Part shown: piece after piece, positions 1 through 6,562 of the stretch
Numbering within the stretch: the stretch's first letter is position 1
How the letters are laid out: every line of letters begins with the position of its first letter
Translations under genes and position numbers: made by a program
Notes under the pieces: generated by a model
What the model was told of the DNA's origin: nothing
Database searches by the model: none
Seen by the model: only the letters and a program-made list of their open reading frames with translations
Assembly: GCA_025352305.1 (NCBI GenBank)
Contig: JANXTQ010000072.1
Location: 1 to 12,602, forward strand
From: Actinomycetes bacterium
Lineage (GTDB): Bacteria; Actinomycetota; Acidimicrobiia; Acidimicrobiales; RAAP-2
DNA: 12,602 nucleotides
Direction of reading: 5' to 3'

Positions 1-1020
1 GTGCACGGTCGCCGCGGTGACGTAAATGATGATGGGCCAGTGCCACAGGTACACGCCGTAGCTGACTTGGCCAATCGCGCGCAGCGGTCTGAGCGAAAAC
101 GTTCGAGCGAGCCACGATCCCTCAACGCGCACCGACGCAATGACGCACGCGGCTCCCACCGCACAGAGCAAAAAGCCACCGTCGAACATGAAATTCGTCG
201 GCACCGCATTGCCCGGTAGTTGAGAGCGTGAACCCGCAAAGTAAAAAGCGAACAACAGTGCGCCGAGTGACAGCACGCTCAGTGGATTGAGCCACCGGGC
301 ACTCTGTAGGGTCGCCGGGCGTTCCACGACCCACCACGCGAGACCGGCACCCACGGCCAAGTCAAAAAGACGCGTGAAGCTCGCGTTGTAAACGAAGTTG
401 AGCGAGGACGCAGAACCCGCTCGATAGAGCAACGCCATGAGCGCTGAGGACCCCGCCGCCACCGCAATGGCTACGCCGATTCCGAGACGGCGAGAAACTC
501 CTACTCCCCGGCGAACAAGAAAGTACGTCAGCAGCGGCCAGAGCAGATAGAACTGTTCTTCAATCGCCAGCGACCAGGTATGCAGCAGCGGCGATTGGCT
601 GGAAAACTGTGCGAAATATCCGGGTCCCGAGGTGATGGCAAACCAGTTGGCGTAGTAAAAAATGCTCGCGAGTCCGAGCCCACGAAGTTGACCCAAGTCC
701 ACTGCTCCCAGTGCGTTTGACCCCAGGACCCGACTCATCACGAGCGGCGCGATCACAACTATCGAAACCATGAGGAACAACGCGGGCAGCAGCCGTCGCG
801 CTCGGCGGCGCCAGAACTCAATCAGAACGAGACGGCCCGTTTCGGCGCGTTCTTCCAGGAGAAGCGTCGTGATCAAGAAACCCGAGAGGACGAAAAAGAT
901 GTCAACGCCGAGAAACCCACCCCTCGCCCACGAAAAGTCGAGGTGGTAAAACAACACGCTGAGAACCGCCAGGGCCCGTATTCCGTCGAGCCCCGTCAAA
1001 TGACTGCGACGAAGCGACAT
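1..1020 (-). CDS. Acyltransferase 3 family membrane protein (OafA/OatA-like), 3' end cut by window edge
   Basis: Integral membrane acyltransferase that probably moves an acyl (often acetyl) group onto a cell-surface sugar or peptidoglycan; the substrate cannot be read from sequence. The first 340 residues are visible from the ATG at 1018-1020. Family hallmarks are LDGIRALAVLSVLFYH (11-26, with the conserved His26), GGFLGVDIFFVLSGFLIT (34-51), the basic WRRRARRLLPA (70-80) and HTWSLAIEEQFYLLWP from residue 147. Several further hydrophobic spans follow, ending at SYGVYLWHWPIIIYV near the window edge. The full protein is either about 380 residues (membrane domain only) or over 600 if a C-terminal SGNH domain follows; this cannot be decided here. 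The reading frame is open back to the stop of the upstream dehydratase gene, so a TTG at 1036-1038 or GTG at 1027-1029 are alternative starts. It is probably the last visible gene of the nfo-fumC-dehydratase unit. Confidence 0.9.
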   Translation of the reverse strand, partial: MSLRRSHLTGLDGIRALAVLSVLFYHLDFSWARGGFLGVDIFFVLSGFLITTLLLEERAETGRLVLIEFWRRRARRLLPALFLMVSIVVIAPLVMSRVLGSNALGAVDLGQLRGLGLASIFYYANWFAITSGPGYFAQFSSQSPLLHTWSLAIEEQFYLLWPLLTYFLVRRGVGVSRRLGIGVAIAVAAGSSALMALLYRAGSASSLNFVYNASFTRLFDLAVGAGLAWWVVERPATLQSARWLNPLSVLSLGALLFAFYFAGSRSQLPGNAVPTNFMFDGGFLLCAVGAACVIASVRVEGSWLARTFSLRPLRAIGQVSYGVYLWHWPIIIYVTAATVH

Positions 1021-1023
1021 GAC

Positions 1024-1051
1024 AGCCACGTTACTCAACGAGTTCGTGGCT
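1024..1051 (-). promoter_or_regulatory. Intergenic hairpin overlapping a Shine-Dalgarno sequence, before the acyltransferase
   Basis: The arms AGCCACG (1024-1030) and CGTGGCT (1045-1051) are perfect 7-base complements. Inside them ACTC (1033-1036) pairs with GAGT (1040-1043) around a 3-base loop. On the minus-strand transcript the motif AAGGAG (plus-strand 1050-1055) overlaps the 5' foot of the stem, and the ATG lies three bases after the 3' foot. No T-run follows, so a rho-independent terminator is unlikely. The hairpin may bring a distant ribosome-binding site close to the ATG, or the ribosome may start at the TTG inside it. Confidence 0.45.
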
Positions 1052-1062
1052 CCTTCGTTGCT

Positions 1063-1362
1063 CTAGCTGGAAACTGCGCTCACCGCTCGAGAAAATAGTC
1101 CCGCCAACGCCAGATCAAGTTCCGTAATTCCGCCCTGATCGTGGGTCCACAGTTCAATCGTAAGTAATCGGTACTCCAGCGTTACGCGAGGGTGATGGTC
1201 GTACTCATCGACGTTGTCGCGCACCATCATCAGTACCTCGATGCCGTGGTTGTACGAGATAGCGAAGCGCGCAATCAACCGGTCCTCGTGCACCACCCAG
1301 TCGGGGTGCTGGTGCACCCAGGAGGCGACCGTCGCGTCACTGAGTCTTTCCGGGCGCTTCAC
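1063..1362 (-). CDS. phhB: Pterin-4a-carbinolamine dehydratase (PCD/DCoH family)
   Basis: Dehydrates 4a-hydroxytetrahydropterin and so recycles the pterin cofactor after aromatic amino acid hydroxylation (family knowledge, EC 4.2.1.96). Bacterial members often occur without a phenylalanine hydroxylase, and their role is then unclear; no hydroxylase is in view here. The protein is 99 residues, the normal size. The family active-site pattern is complete: DHHP (55-58) with tandem His56-His57, an aromatic residue at Tyr64, His74 within THDQGG (73-78) and Asp83 in TELD. The start is GTG at 1360-1362, which forms a GTGA overlap with the fumC stop, so translation is probably coupled to fumC. The assignment to the family is firm; the symbol is by homology only. 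Confidence 0.92.
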   Translation of the reverse strand: MKRPERLSDATVASWVHQHPDWVVHEDRLIARFAISYNHGIEVLMMVRDNVDEYDHHPRVTLEYRLLTIELWTHDQGGITELDLALAGLFSRAVSAVSS

Positions 1363-2747
1363 GGGTGCGTCATTTTCGAGGGATCAACGGCGTCGTCGAA
1401 CTCCTGCGCACTGAGAAAACCCAGCGATAGGGCCGCTTCGCGCAAGGTCGACTTTTCCTTGTGCGCTTTTTTGGCCACGAGAGCTGCCTTGTCGTAACCA
1501 ATGATTGGATTGAGAGCCGTTACCAACATCAATGAATTGTTGAGGTGGTGTTCGATCTGTTCGCGGTCCGCTTCGAGACCGTCGACACAGAATTCACGGA
1601 ATCGGTCACAGGCGTCGCTCAGCAGGTCAATGGAGTGACACACGTTGAAGATGATGACGGGCTTACAGACATTGAGTTCCAAGTTTCCTCTCGACCCCGC
1701 AATCGCGACGGCGGCGTCATTGCCAAAGACCTGAATGGCCACCATGATCATGGCCTCGGACTGAGTCGGGTTCACCTTGCCCGGCATAATTGAACTGCCC
1801 GGCTCATTTTCGGGCAATCGAAGTTCGCCGAGTCCACTGCGCGGACCCGAGCCGAGCCAGCGAAGATCGTCGGCGATTTTGGTGAGACTCGCCGCAACGG
1901 TGCGAATCGCGCCGTGGGCAAATACGAGCGCATCGTGTGCCGCGAGTGCGGCGAACTTGTTGGGCGCGGTGACAAATGGAAGTGAGGTGAGCTGCGCAAT
2001 CTCCTGCGCCACACGCTGGCCGAACTCGCGGTGGGTGTTAAGGCCCGTTCCCACCGCGGTACCGCCGGCGGCCAATTCGTAAATGCCGGGCAGTACTAAG
2101 TGGAGCCGCTCAATGTCCGCCGTTAATTGCGCAACGTAACCGGAGAACTCCTGGCCCAGCGTTAGTGGAACTGCGTCCATGAGATGGGTGCGACCAATTT
2201 TCGTGATGGACTCGAACTCGGTTGCCCGAGCGTCCAGCGAGTCACGAAGCCGGCTCAGGGCGGGGATCAGTCGATGCGTTATTTCATTCGCCGTCGCAAT
2301 GTGCATCGCCGTGGGAAAGGTGTCATTGGACGACTGGGACATGTTGACGTCGTCGTTGGGGTGAATGGGGGACTTTGACCCCATTACCCCTCCGGCCAAC
2401 TCGATCGCTCGATTGGAAATAACCTCATTGACGTTCATGTTGGTTTGGGTGCCCGAGCCGGTCTGCCAAATTCGTAGCGGGAACTCCGCGGCCAATTTTC
2501 CATCTACGACTTCGCTGGCCGCCGCTTCAATCAGCTCAGCCTTCGTCGCATCGAGGGTCCCCAGGTCGCGGTTGACTCTCGCCGAGGCCAACTTCAATAT
2601 TCCAAAAGCTGTGATGAGTGCGACCGGCATCGTGTCGTGGCCAATGGCGAAGTGGTGCAAGCTCCGCTCGGTTTGCGCGCCCCAGTAATGCTGCGCGGGC
2701 ACCTCAATAGATCCCATTGAGTCCGACTCTGTTCGAAATTCGCTCAC
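1359..2747 (-). CDS. fumC: Class II fumarate hydratase (fumarase C)
   Basis: Reversibly hydrates fumarate to L-malate in the TCA cycle; an iron-free homotetramer of the fumarase/aspartase superfamily. The protein is 462 residues, full length, and seems to keep the same residue numbering as E. coli FumC at the active site: SSND with Asn141, [16 protein letters not shown] with His188, and the signature [11 protein letters not shown] (317-327) with Ser318 and Lys324. [13 protein letters not shown] (96-108) and [14 protein letters not shown] (129-142) are typical of fumarase rather than of aspartase or argininosuccinate lyase. The start is GTG at 2745-2747, with AAGGAG four bases upstream (plus-strand 2752-2757). 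The N-terminus ([16 protein letters not shown]) fits this start. It lies 36 bases after nfo and overlaps the dehydratase gene by four bases. Confidence 0.97.
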   Translation of the reverse strand: MSEFRTESDSMGSIEVPAQHYWGAQTERSLHHFAIGHDTMPVALITAFGILKLASARVNRDLGTLDATKAELIEAAASEVVDGKLAAEFPLRIWQTGSGTQTNMNVNEVISNRAIELAGGVMGSKSPIHPNDDVNMSQSSNDTFPTAMHIATANEITHRLIPALSRLRDSLDARATEFESITKIGRTHLMDAVPLTLGQEFSGYVAQLTADIERLHLVLPGIYELAAGGTAVGTGLNTHREFGQRVAQEIAQLTSLPFVTAPNKFAALAAHDALVFAHGAIRTVAASLTKIADDLRWLGSGPRSGLGELRLPENEPGSSIMPGKVNPTQSEAMIMVAIQVFGNDAAVAIAGSRGNLELNVCKPVIIFNVCHSIDLLSDACDRFREFCVDGLEADREQIEHHLNNSLMLVTALNPIIGYDKAALVAKKAHKEKSTLREAALSLGFLSAQEFDDAVDPSKMTHP

Positions 2748-2751
2748 AACA

Positions 2752-2757
2752 CTCCTT
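2752..2757 (-). promoter_or_regulatory. Shine-Dalgarno site of fumC
   Basis: AAGGAG on the minus strand, four bases before the GTG start at 2747. It is the clearest ribosome-binding site of the left half. The spacing is short, but it supports the GTG over the ATG at codon 11. Confidence 0.6.
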
Positions 2758-2783
2758 GATTCACAGAACTTTTGCCGTCTTAT

Positions 2784-3671
2784 TTATTTTTTTGCGTACA
2801 GTTTTAGACCCGCCGCGACAACCTTTTCGGCGGCCGCCACGTCGACGGCACGAGGACCGTCACCGTCTCCGGGAACTTCCAGTAGCAGCGGCAGATTACG
2901 AATCTTGGTGTGACCCACCAAGGGAGCGAGTCCCGCCGTGCCAATCGTTCCTTCATCAATGTTGGCGTGACGATCGCGGTTACCGCCCAACTCGATCTTG
3001 GAATCGTTGAGGTGCAAGCACTTCAATCGGTCCATCCCAATTCGGTCGTTGATCTCCTTCACGAGCTTCTTCGTGCCCGCCACGCTCGAGAAGTCCACGC
3101 CGCTCGCCCAGAGGTGCTGGGTATCAATACACAGACCAATTCGCTCGTCGTTACCAGTGGCGTCGATGAGTGCTTCAATCTCGTCCAAACTGCGCCCCAC
3201 TGTCCCCCCAGTACCCGCCGCGTTCTCAATCAGTATCGGACAGTCCGCCACACCCGCCGGGGCTGAATCGGCGTCGCGCAGGGCGCGCGCAAAACCATCA
3301 GCAATTTGGGCGACGACGGGCTCGAATCCGGCACCGAGGTGGCTGCCCACGTGCAAGATCAGTCCCGAACTCGCCATGCCGCGCGCGACGGACAGATTGT
3401 GCGTCAAACAGAGCACCGACTTTTCGTACAGTTCCTCGTTGGCCGAGGCCAGGTTGATGAGATAGGTCGCGTGACAGAACGTCGACGTGACGCTCGGGTG
3501 CTCGGCCAACGCTGCTCGGAAGCTTTCTAAGACCTCCGGCGCGTACTGCGACGGCTTCCAGGCCCGCGGACTCTGGGTGAAAATTTGGATGGACGTCGCC
3601 CCAATTTGCACTCCCGCTTCCAGCGAGGGAATTAGTTTGCCGCCACCTCGAACGTGGGCTCCAATATTCAT
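2784..3671 (-). CDS. nfo: Endonuclease IV (AP endonuclease, Nfo family)
   Basis: Base excision repair enzyme that cuts DNA 5' to abasic sites and trims blocked 3' ends; a TIM barrel with three zinc ions. The protein is 295 residues, normal for the family. All nine expected metal ligands can be placed by alignment to E. coli Nfo: His67, His107 (LHVGSH), Glu149 (ILIEN), Asp183 and His186 (CIDTQH), His220 (LHLNDSK), Asp233 and His235 (NRDRHANIDEG) and Glu265 (LLLEVPG). The CIDTQH and LEVPG wording differs slightly from the E. coli CLDTCH and LETPG without losing a ligand. The start is ATG at 3669-3671, giving the standard N-terminus MNIGAHV. No good Shine-Dalgarno precedes it, so a leaderless or near-leaderless mRNA is possible. 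It probably heads the unit nfo-fumC-dehydratase-acyltransferase. Confidence 0.96.
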   Translation of the reverse strand: MNIGAHVRGGGKLIPSLEAGVQIGATSIQIFTQSPRAWKPSQYAPEVLESFRAALAEHPSVTSTFCHATYLINLASANEELYEKSVLCLTHNLSVARGMASSGLILHVGSHLGAGFEPVVAQIADGFARALRDADSAPAGVADCPILIENAAGTGGTVGRSLDEIEALIDATGNDERIGLCIDTQHLWASGVDFSSVAGTKKLVKEINDRIGMDRLKCLHLNDSKIELGGNRDRHANIDEGTIGTAGLAPLVGHTKIRNLPLLLEVPGDGDGPRAVDVAAAEKVVAAGLKLYAKK

Positions 3672-3720
3672 CGCAGCCCAAACTAGTACCGCTCTTAGAA
3701 ACTCCCATTAGAACGAAGCA
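3672..3720. promoter_or_regulatory. Divergent promoter region between nfo and the PPOX-class gene
   Basis: This 49-base spacer must hold the promoters of both divergent genes. On the minus strand TAGTTT (plus-strand 3680-3685) fits the actinobacterial -10 form TANNNT and ends eight bases before the nfo ATG. On the plus strand TTAGAA occurs twice as a direct repeat (3695-3700 and 3708-3713, 13 bases apart), the second ending seven bases before the ATG. Neither gene has a clear Shine-Dalgarno. I see no convincing -35 elements. The presence of promoters here is inferred from gene layout; the exact hexamers are tentative. Confidence 0.4.
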
Positions 3721-4122
3721 ATGACTGACCAACTCACTCCGGCGGCGCGAGCTATTTTCGAAAAGAATGTGCTCGCGCACGTGGCATCACTCGGCGCCGA
3801 CGGCGAGCCGCACGTAACTCCCGTGTGGGTCGAACTCGACGGCAACGACATTGTTATCAATACGGCTCTCGGGCGCGCCAAAGCTCGAAACCTCGCCACC
3901 GACGCGCGAGTAGCGGTGTCGTTGACCGATCCGGACGATGAGTACTCCGTTATTGCAGTTCGCGGCAAAGTCGTCGCGTTCACCACCGACGGCGCGGACG
4001 AAGTCATTGATCGCCTGGCCAAAAAGTATCTCGACGCCGACAGCTACCCCTTTCGTCGCGACGGCGAAGTTCGCGTCACCGTGAAGATCGGCATTGACCG
4101 CGTGGCCCAACAGCCGCAGTGA
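3721..4122 (+). CDS. PPOX-class (pyridoxamine 5'-phosphate oxidase-like) protein, probably F420-dependent
   Basis: A small split-barrel protein of the flavin/deazaflavin-binding oxidoreductase superfamily, 133 residues. Its pattern matches the actinobacterial F420-binding branch (Rv1155-like). An early strand reads VASLGADGEPHVTPVWVELD (21-40), then INTALGRAKARNLATDARVAVSL (46-68) has the basic residues expected to hold the cofactor tail. YSVIAVRGKV (75-84) and a C-terminal VRVTVKIG strand (117-124) follow. True PNPOx enzymes are longer and use FMN. The physiological substrate is unknown; F420H2 use is an inference from family resemblance. It is the only plus-strand gene in the window. It starts 49 bases from nfo, which diverges from it, and ends nine bases short of the stop of the convergent gene to its right. 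No evident Shine-Dalgarno precedes the ATG. Confidence 0.88.
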   Translation: MTDQLTPAARAIFEKNVLAHVASLGADGEPHVTPVWVELDGNDIVINTALGRAKARNLATDARVAVSLTDPDDEYSVIAVRGKVVAFTTDGADEVIDRLAKKYLDADSYPFRRDGEVRVTVKIGIDRVAQQPQ

Positions 4123-4131
4123 GCCACGGGT

Positions 4132-4623
4132 CTAATTGAGTCGAGTACTGCGCATTGTTTGAGGTGGGTCGACGAAAATATTGACGAGTTCGACCACGTC
4201 GTCGCTCGACAGTCCGCTGCAGATCCAAATGGTGAGCGGGCGCGGTGGCAGGGGCCGGTTATAGGCATTCACGATAGATGCCGCCGAATTAGTTATCGTC
4301 GCCGGGTCGCTCGTCAGCAGTTCGTGAATGATCCGCGCGTGGCTACTGAGTTCGCCGTCACTACTCGTTAGCACCACGTCGTTCAATTCAACGAGATGAC
4401 TCAATGTCCCGATCTCTCGAGCAACGAGCGACGCCGACATCTTGGAACTGACGTGTAGCCAAGGCGCGACGGGCGCTGTCCACGAAGTCGCCTCCGCCGC
4501 CACGATCATCGACGTTGAGGCCCCCGGGAAATCAACGCTCACCCAGCCCGCTTCGTTCGCCACTGCGCGCGGAGCTTCGCTCCAGCGAGTCACCTCAAAA
4601 ACGAAGTGGCTGGCGCTCAACAC
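4132..4623 (-). CDS. Unrecognised protein, possible reduced luciferase-like (LLM) flavin-enzyme domain
   Basis: I do not recognise this gene with certainty. The preferred start is GTG at 4621-4623, one base after the DUF2469 stop, giving 163 residues; a TTG at 4657-4659 would add 12 residues and overlap DUF2469. Several pieces, in order, resemble the luciferase-like monooxygenase fold: WSEAPRAVANEAGWVSVDF (14-32, like the EAGFDSVW region), SLVAREIGTLSHL (65-77, like LAREVATLDHLSGG), ARIIHELLTSDPATI (96-110) and NRPLPPRPLTIWIC (122-135, like the PLPPRPPPIWIGG turn). Usual LLM proteins have about 300-350 residues, so this would be a much shortened or degenerate member, and the glycine-rich loops are eroded. 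No signal peptide or membrane segment is evident. Its position directly behind DUF2469 suggests co-transcription. The gene call is fairly safe; the family link is speculative. Confidence 0.7.
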   Translation of the reverse strand: MLSASHFVFEVTRWSEAPRAVANEAGWVSVDFPGASTSMIVAAEATSWTAPVAPWLHVSSKMSASLVAREIGTLSHLVELNDVVLTSSDGELSSHARIIHELLTSDPATITNSAASIVNAYNRPLPPRPLTIWICSGLSSDDVVELVNIFVDPPQTMRSTRLN

Positions 4624-4624
4624 G

Positions 4625-4924
4625 TCAGGGGCGAAGTTCTTCGTCGGGAAGACGCTCAATGTTGACGTCTCGAAATGTCAGCACGCGAACCGACGGAACG
4701 AATCGTGCGGCGCGGTACATATCCCAGACCCACGCGTCGGTGAGCACAATTTCGAGCAGAGTCGGAGTTCCCGGACTCTTGACTTCCACCTTGACGTCAT
4801 TGGCGAGATAGAAGCGACGGTCCGTTTCCACGGCGTAGGCGAACATCGACAGGACGGCCTTGTACTCGTGAACTAACGCGAGTTCTAAAGTCGCTTCGTA
4901 ATCGTCCAGCTCCTCTTCGCCCAT
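4625..4924 (-). CDS. DUF2469 family protein (conserved actinobacterial protein of unknown function)
   Basis: A 99-residue soluble acidic protein matching the DUF2469 family, nearly confined to Actinobacteria and usually found near rplS and rnhB (Rv2901c in M. tuberculosis, from memory). The family core is clear: DDYEATLELALVHEYKAVLS (7-26), FAYAVETDRRFYLAND (28-43), DAWVWDMYRAARFV (63-76) and VLTFRDVNIE (81-90). No enzymatic motif is evident and no function is known to me. The start is ATG at 4922-4924, chosen because the N-terminus MGEEELDDYE aligns with the family; the frame is open further upstream inside rplS but in the wrong context. It begins 10 bases after the rplS stop with no strong Shine-Dalgarno, so it probably depends on readthrough from the ribosomal operon. 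Confidence 0.93.
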   Translation of the reverse strand: MGEEELDDYEATLELALVHEYKAVLSMFAYAVETDRRFYLANDVKVEVKSPGTPTLLEIVLTDAWVWDMYRAARFVPSVRVLTFRDVNIERLPDEELRP

Positions 4925-4934
4925 CGGCGCAGAT

Positions 4935-5294
4935 CTAGGAGTGAGTGACGTTGACGCGACGCTCCTTGATCTTGGCGGCCTTGCCACGCAGATCACGGAG
5001 GTAGTACAACTTGGCGCGACGAACGTCACCGTACGAGTCGACTTCGATTTTCGCGATCGTCGGAGCGTGAACCGGGAAAGTTCGCTCGACACCCGTGCCG
5101 AAACTGACTTTGCGAACAGTGAAGGTCTCTTGGAGTCCTGAACCCTGGCGGCGAATAACGACGCCCTGGAAAACCTGGACACGCTCGCGGGTACCTTCAA
5201 CCACTCGTACGTGGACCTTCAAGGTGTCGCCCGGGCGAAAGGCCGGGATGTCGTCGCGCAACGAGTCGCGGTCAATAATTTCAGTCGGATTCAT
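4935..5294 (-). CDS. rplS: 50S ribosomal protein L19
   Basis: Large-subunit protein at the 30S-50S interface. The protein is 119 residues, the normal length, with family motifs [20 protein letters not shown] (19-38), [11 protein letters not shown] (39-49), [19 protein letters not shown] (56-74) and the C-terminal [20 protein letters not shown] (92-111). The start is ATG at 5292-5294, nine bases after the purine-rich AAAGGA (plus-strand 5304-5309). It follows trmD after 40 bases, as in the conserved rpsP-rimM-trmD-rplS cluster. I see no terminator in front of it, so it is probably part of the same transcript. Confidence 0.98.
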   Translation of the reverse strand: MNPTEIIDRDSLRDDIPAFRPGDTLKVHVRVVEGTRERVQVFQGVVIRRQGSGLQETFTVRKVSFGTGVERTFPVHAPTIAKIEVDSYGDVRRAKLYYLRDLRGKAAKIKERRVNVTHS

Positions 5295-5334
5295 GGGGAG
5301 GGGTCCTTTCCGGTCCGCCGCAGGCCTTGAAAGT

Positions 5335-6087
5335 CTAGCCGTTGGGATCAGGAACGATTATCTGATCGAATTCCTTGACTTCAGCGAGTTCCTTCGCACT
5401 GAGTCCCCCGCGACGTGCCATCAGATCGGGCCGGCGACTCTGCGTACGAAGGATCGACTGGGCCAGTCGCCACCGAGCAATTCGACCGTGATCGCCGGAG
5501 CGCAGAACCGGCGGCACCTCGTGGCCCTCGAACTCGGCCGGTTTGGTGAAGTGCGGATACTCGAGAAGTCCATTGGAAAAGGACTCTTCAATGATCGAGT
5601 CGTTATTTCCGAGCGCATCGGGTTGAAGTCGTACAACGGCCTCAATAACGCACAACGCCGCCAACTCTCCCCCAGCGAGCACGAAGTCACCTAGGGAAAT
5701 TTCCTCATCCACTACGAGGTCGAGAGCTCGCTGATCGATTCCTTCGTATCGTCCGCAGAGCAGCGTGAATCCCTCGAGAGCCGCCAGTCGCTGAGCGTCG
5801 CCTTGAGTAAAAACCCGTCCCGAAGGGGTCAACGCAATGATTGGTCGCGCCATGTCGGGCTGAGCGCGAACGGTGTTGACAATGGGCTCCACGCGCATGA
5901 CCATGCCCGCTCCCCCGCCAAACGGAGTGTCGTCCACGCTGCGGTGAACGTCGCTCGCCTGCTCGCGTAGATCGTGCACGTGCAGATCAAATATTGATCG
6001 GGCGCGGGCGCGTCCCAAAATCGTGGCGTCGCAGTAGTCGGTGATTATCTGGGGAAAGATCGTCATCACGTCGATACGTAGAGTCAT
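5335..6087 (-). CDS. trmD: tRNA (guanine37-N1)-methyltransferase TrmD
   Basis: SPOUT-class, SAM-dependent enzyme that methylates G37 of tRNAs next to the anticodon and so prevents +1 frameshifting; normally essential. The protein is 250 residues, normal. It shows [13 protein letters not shown] (52-64), the trefoil-knot SAM site [12 protein letters not shown] (109-120) and [14 protein letters not shown] (131-144). Arg153 aligns with E. coli Arg154. [15 protein letters not shown] (174-188) and [17 protein letters not shown] (191-207) complete the pattern. An oddity is that the residue aligning with the catalytic Asp169 of E. coli TrmD is Glu168 (IEESF instead of the usual EDSF). The start ATG at 6085-6087 overlaps the rimM stop as ATGA, so translation is probably coupled. 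Confidence 0.97.
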   Translation of the reverse strand: MTLRIDVMTIFPQIITDYCDATILGRARARSIFDLHVHDLREQASDVHRSVDDTPFGGGAGMVMRVEPIVNTVRAQPDMARPIIALTPSGRVFTQGDAQRLAALEGFTLLCGRYEGIDQRALDLVVDEEISLGDFVLAGGELAALCVIEAVVRLQPDALGNNDSIIEESFSNGLLEYPHFTKPAEFEGHEVPPVLRSGDHGRIARWRLAQSILRTQSRRPDLMARRGGLSAKELAEVKEFDQIIVPDPNG

Positions 6088-6560
6088 TCGAAGAGTCCTT
6101 CGGGAACCTCCACCACAATGCGTTCGTTGGCTTCAACGCTGACGACGAAGGTAAGGGGGACCAAAAATCCCGTGTCGAGCACCAAAATGTCACTCGCCGG
6201 ATTGCCCTCGACGCTGGTCACTACTCCGCGCAGGACTCCGTCAGTCGTCTCCACGCTCGCTCCAAAGAGGTCGTGAATCCAAATCACGTCATCATCTTCA
6301 ATTGCTTCAGCGCGAAGAATCACTCCGCGCCAACGATCGGCGCCCTCGCGGTCAGAAATTTCCGCGAAACTGACGAGGAATCGATTCTGGTGCGCCAGTG
6401 ACGCGGTCACGTGAAGTAGACCACGATCAGTTTCGAGCACCATTCCGGGAGCAACGCGTTCGTGGCGATCAGTAAACAGCGCCACGCTGACCTGGCCCTT
6501 TAGGCCGTGGGCCTTCATGATTTGACCGACGTCAAGCACCACGCGCTCGTCGGCGCTCAT
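6084..6560 (-). CDS. rimM: Ribosome maturation factor RimM
   Basis: Assists late assembly of the 30S head and binds S19. The protein is 158 residues, usual for the family. The N-terminal RimM domain is recognised by VLDVGQIMKAHGLKGQVSV (8-26), equivalent to the family VGxIxxxHGLxGEV. The C-terminal PRC-barrel has IWIHDLFGASVETTDG (93-108), GVVTSVEGNPASDILVLD (111-128) and the closing EVPEGLFE, equivalent to PPEGLL(D/E). The start is ATG at 6558-6560, two bases after the stop of the KH-domain gene, and the stop overlaps the trmD start. No strong Shine-Dalgarno is present, which suggests coupling to the upstream gene. Confidence 0.96.
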   Translation of the reverse strand: MSADERVVLDVGQIMKAHGLKGQVSVALFTDRHERVAPGMVLETDRGLLHVTASLAHQNRFLVSFAEISDREGADRWRGVILRAEAIEDDDVIWIHDLFGASVETTDGVLRGVVTSVEGNPASDILVLDTGFLVPLTFVVSVEANERIVVEVPEGLFE

Positions 6561-6562
6561 GG

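Noticed and set aside
1024..1051. Rho-independent terminator between the dehydratase and the acyltransferase
   Set aside because: The stem is followed by GTCATG rather than a T-run and the acyltransferase starts immediately, so it is reported as a translational element instead.
4101..4128. Inverted repeat CGTGGC / GCCACG around the end of the PPOX gene, considered as a bidirectional terminator
   Set aside because: The stem is only 6 bp with a 16-base loop and there is no T-run on either strand, so chance is a sufficient explanation.
4442..4876. Open frame of 144 codons on the plus strand
   Set aside because: It lies antisense over the DUF2469 gene and the LLM-like gene, has low-complexity content with no family pattern, and no ribosome-binding site; it is a shadow of the minus-strand coding frames.
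4925..5200. Upstream in-frame extension of the DUF2469 gene
   Set aside because: It runs inside rplS in another frame and is rich in Arg and Ser; the family N-terminus begins at the ATG at 4922-4924.
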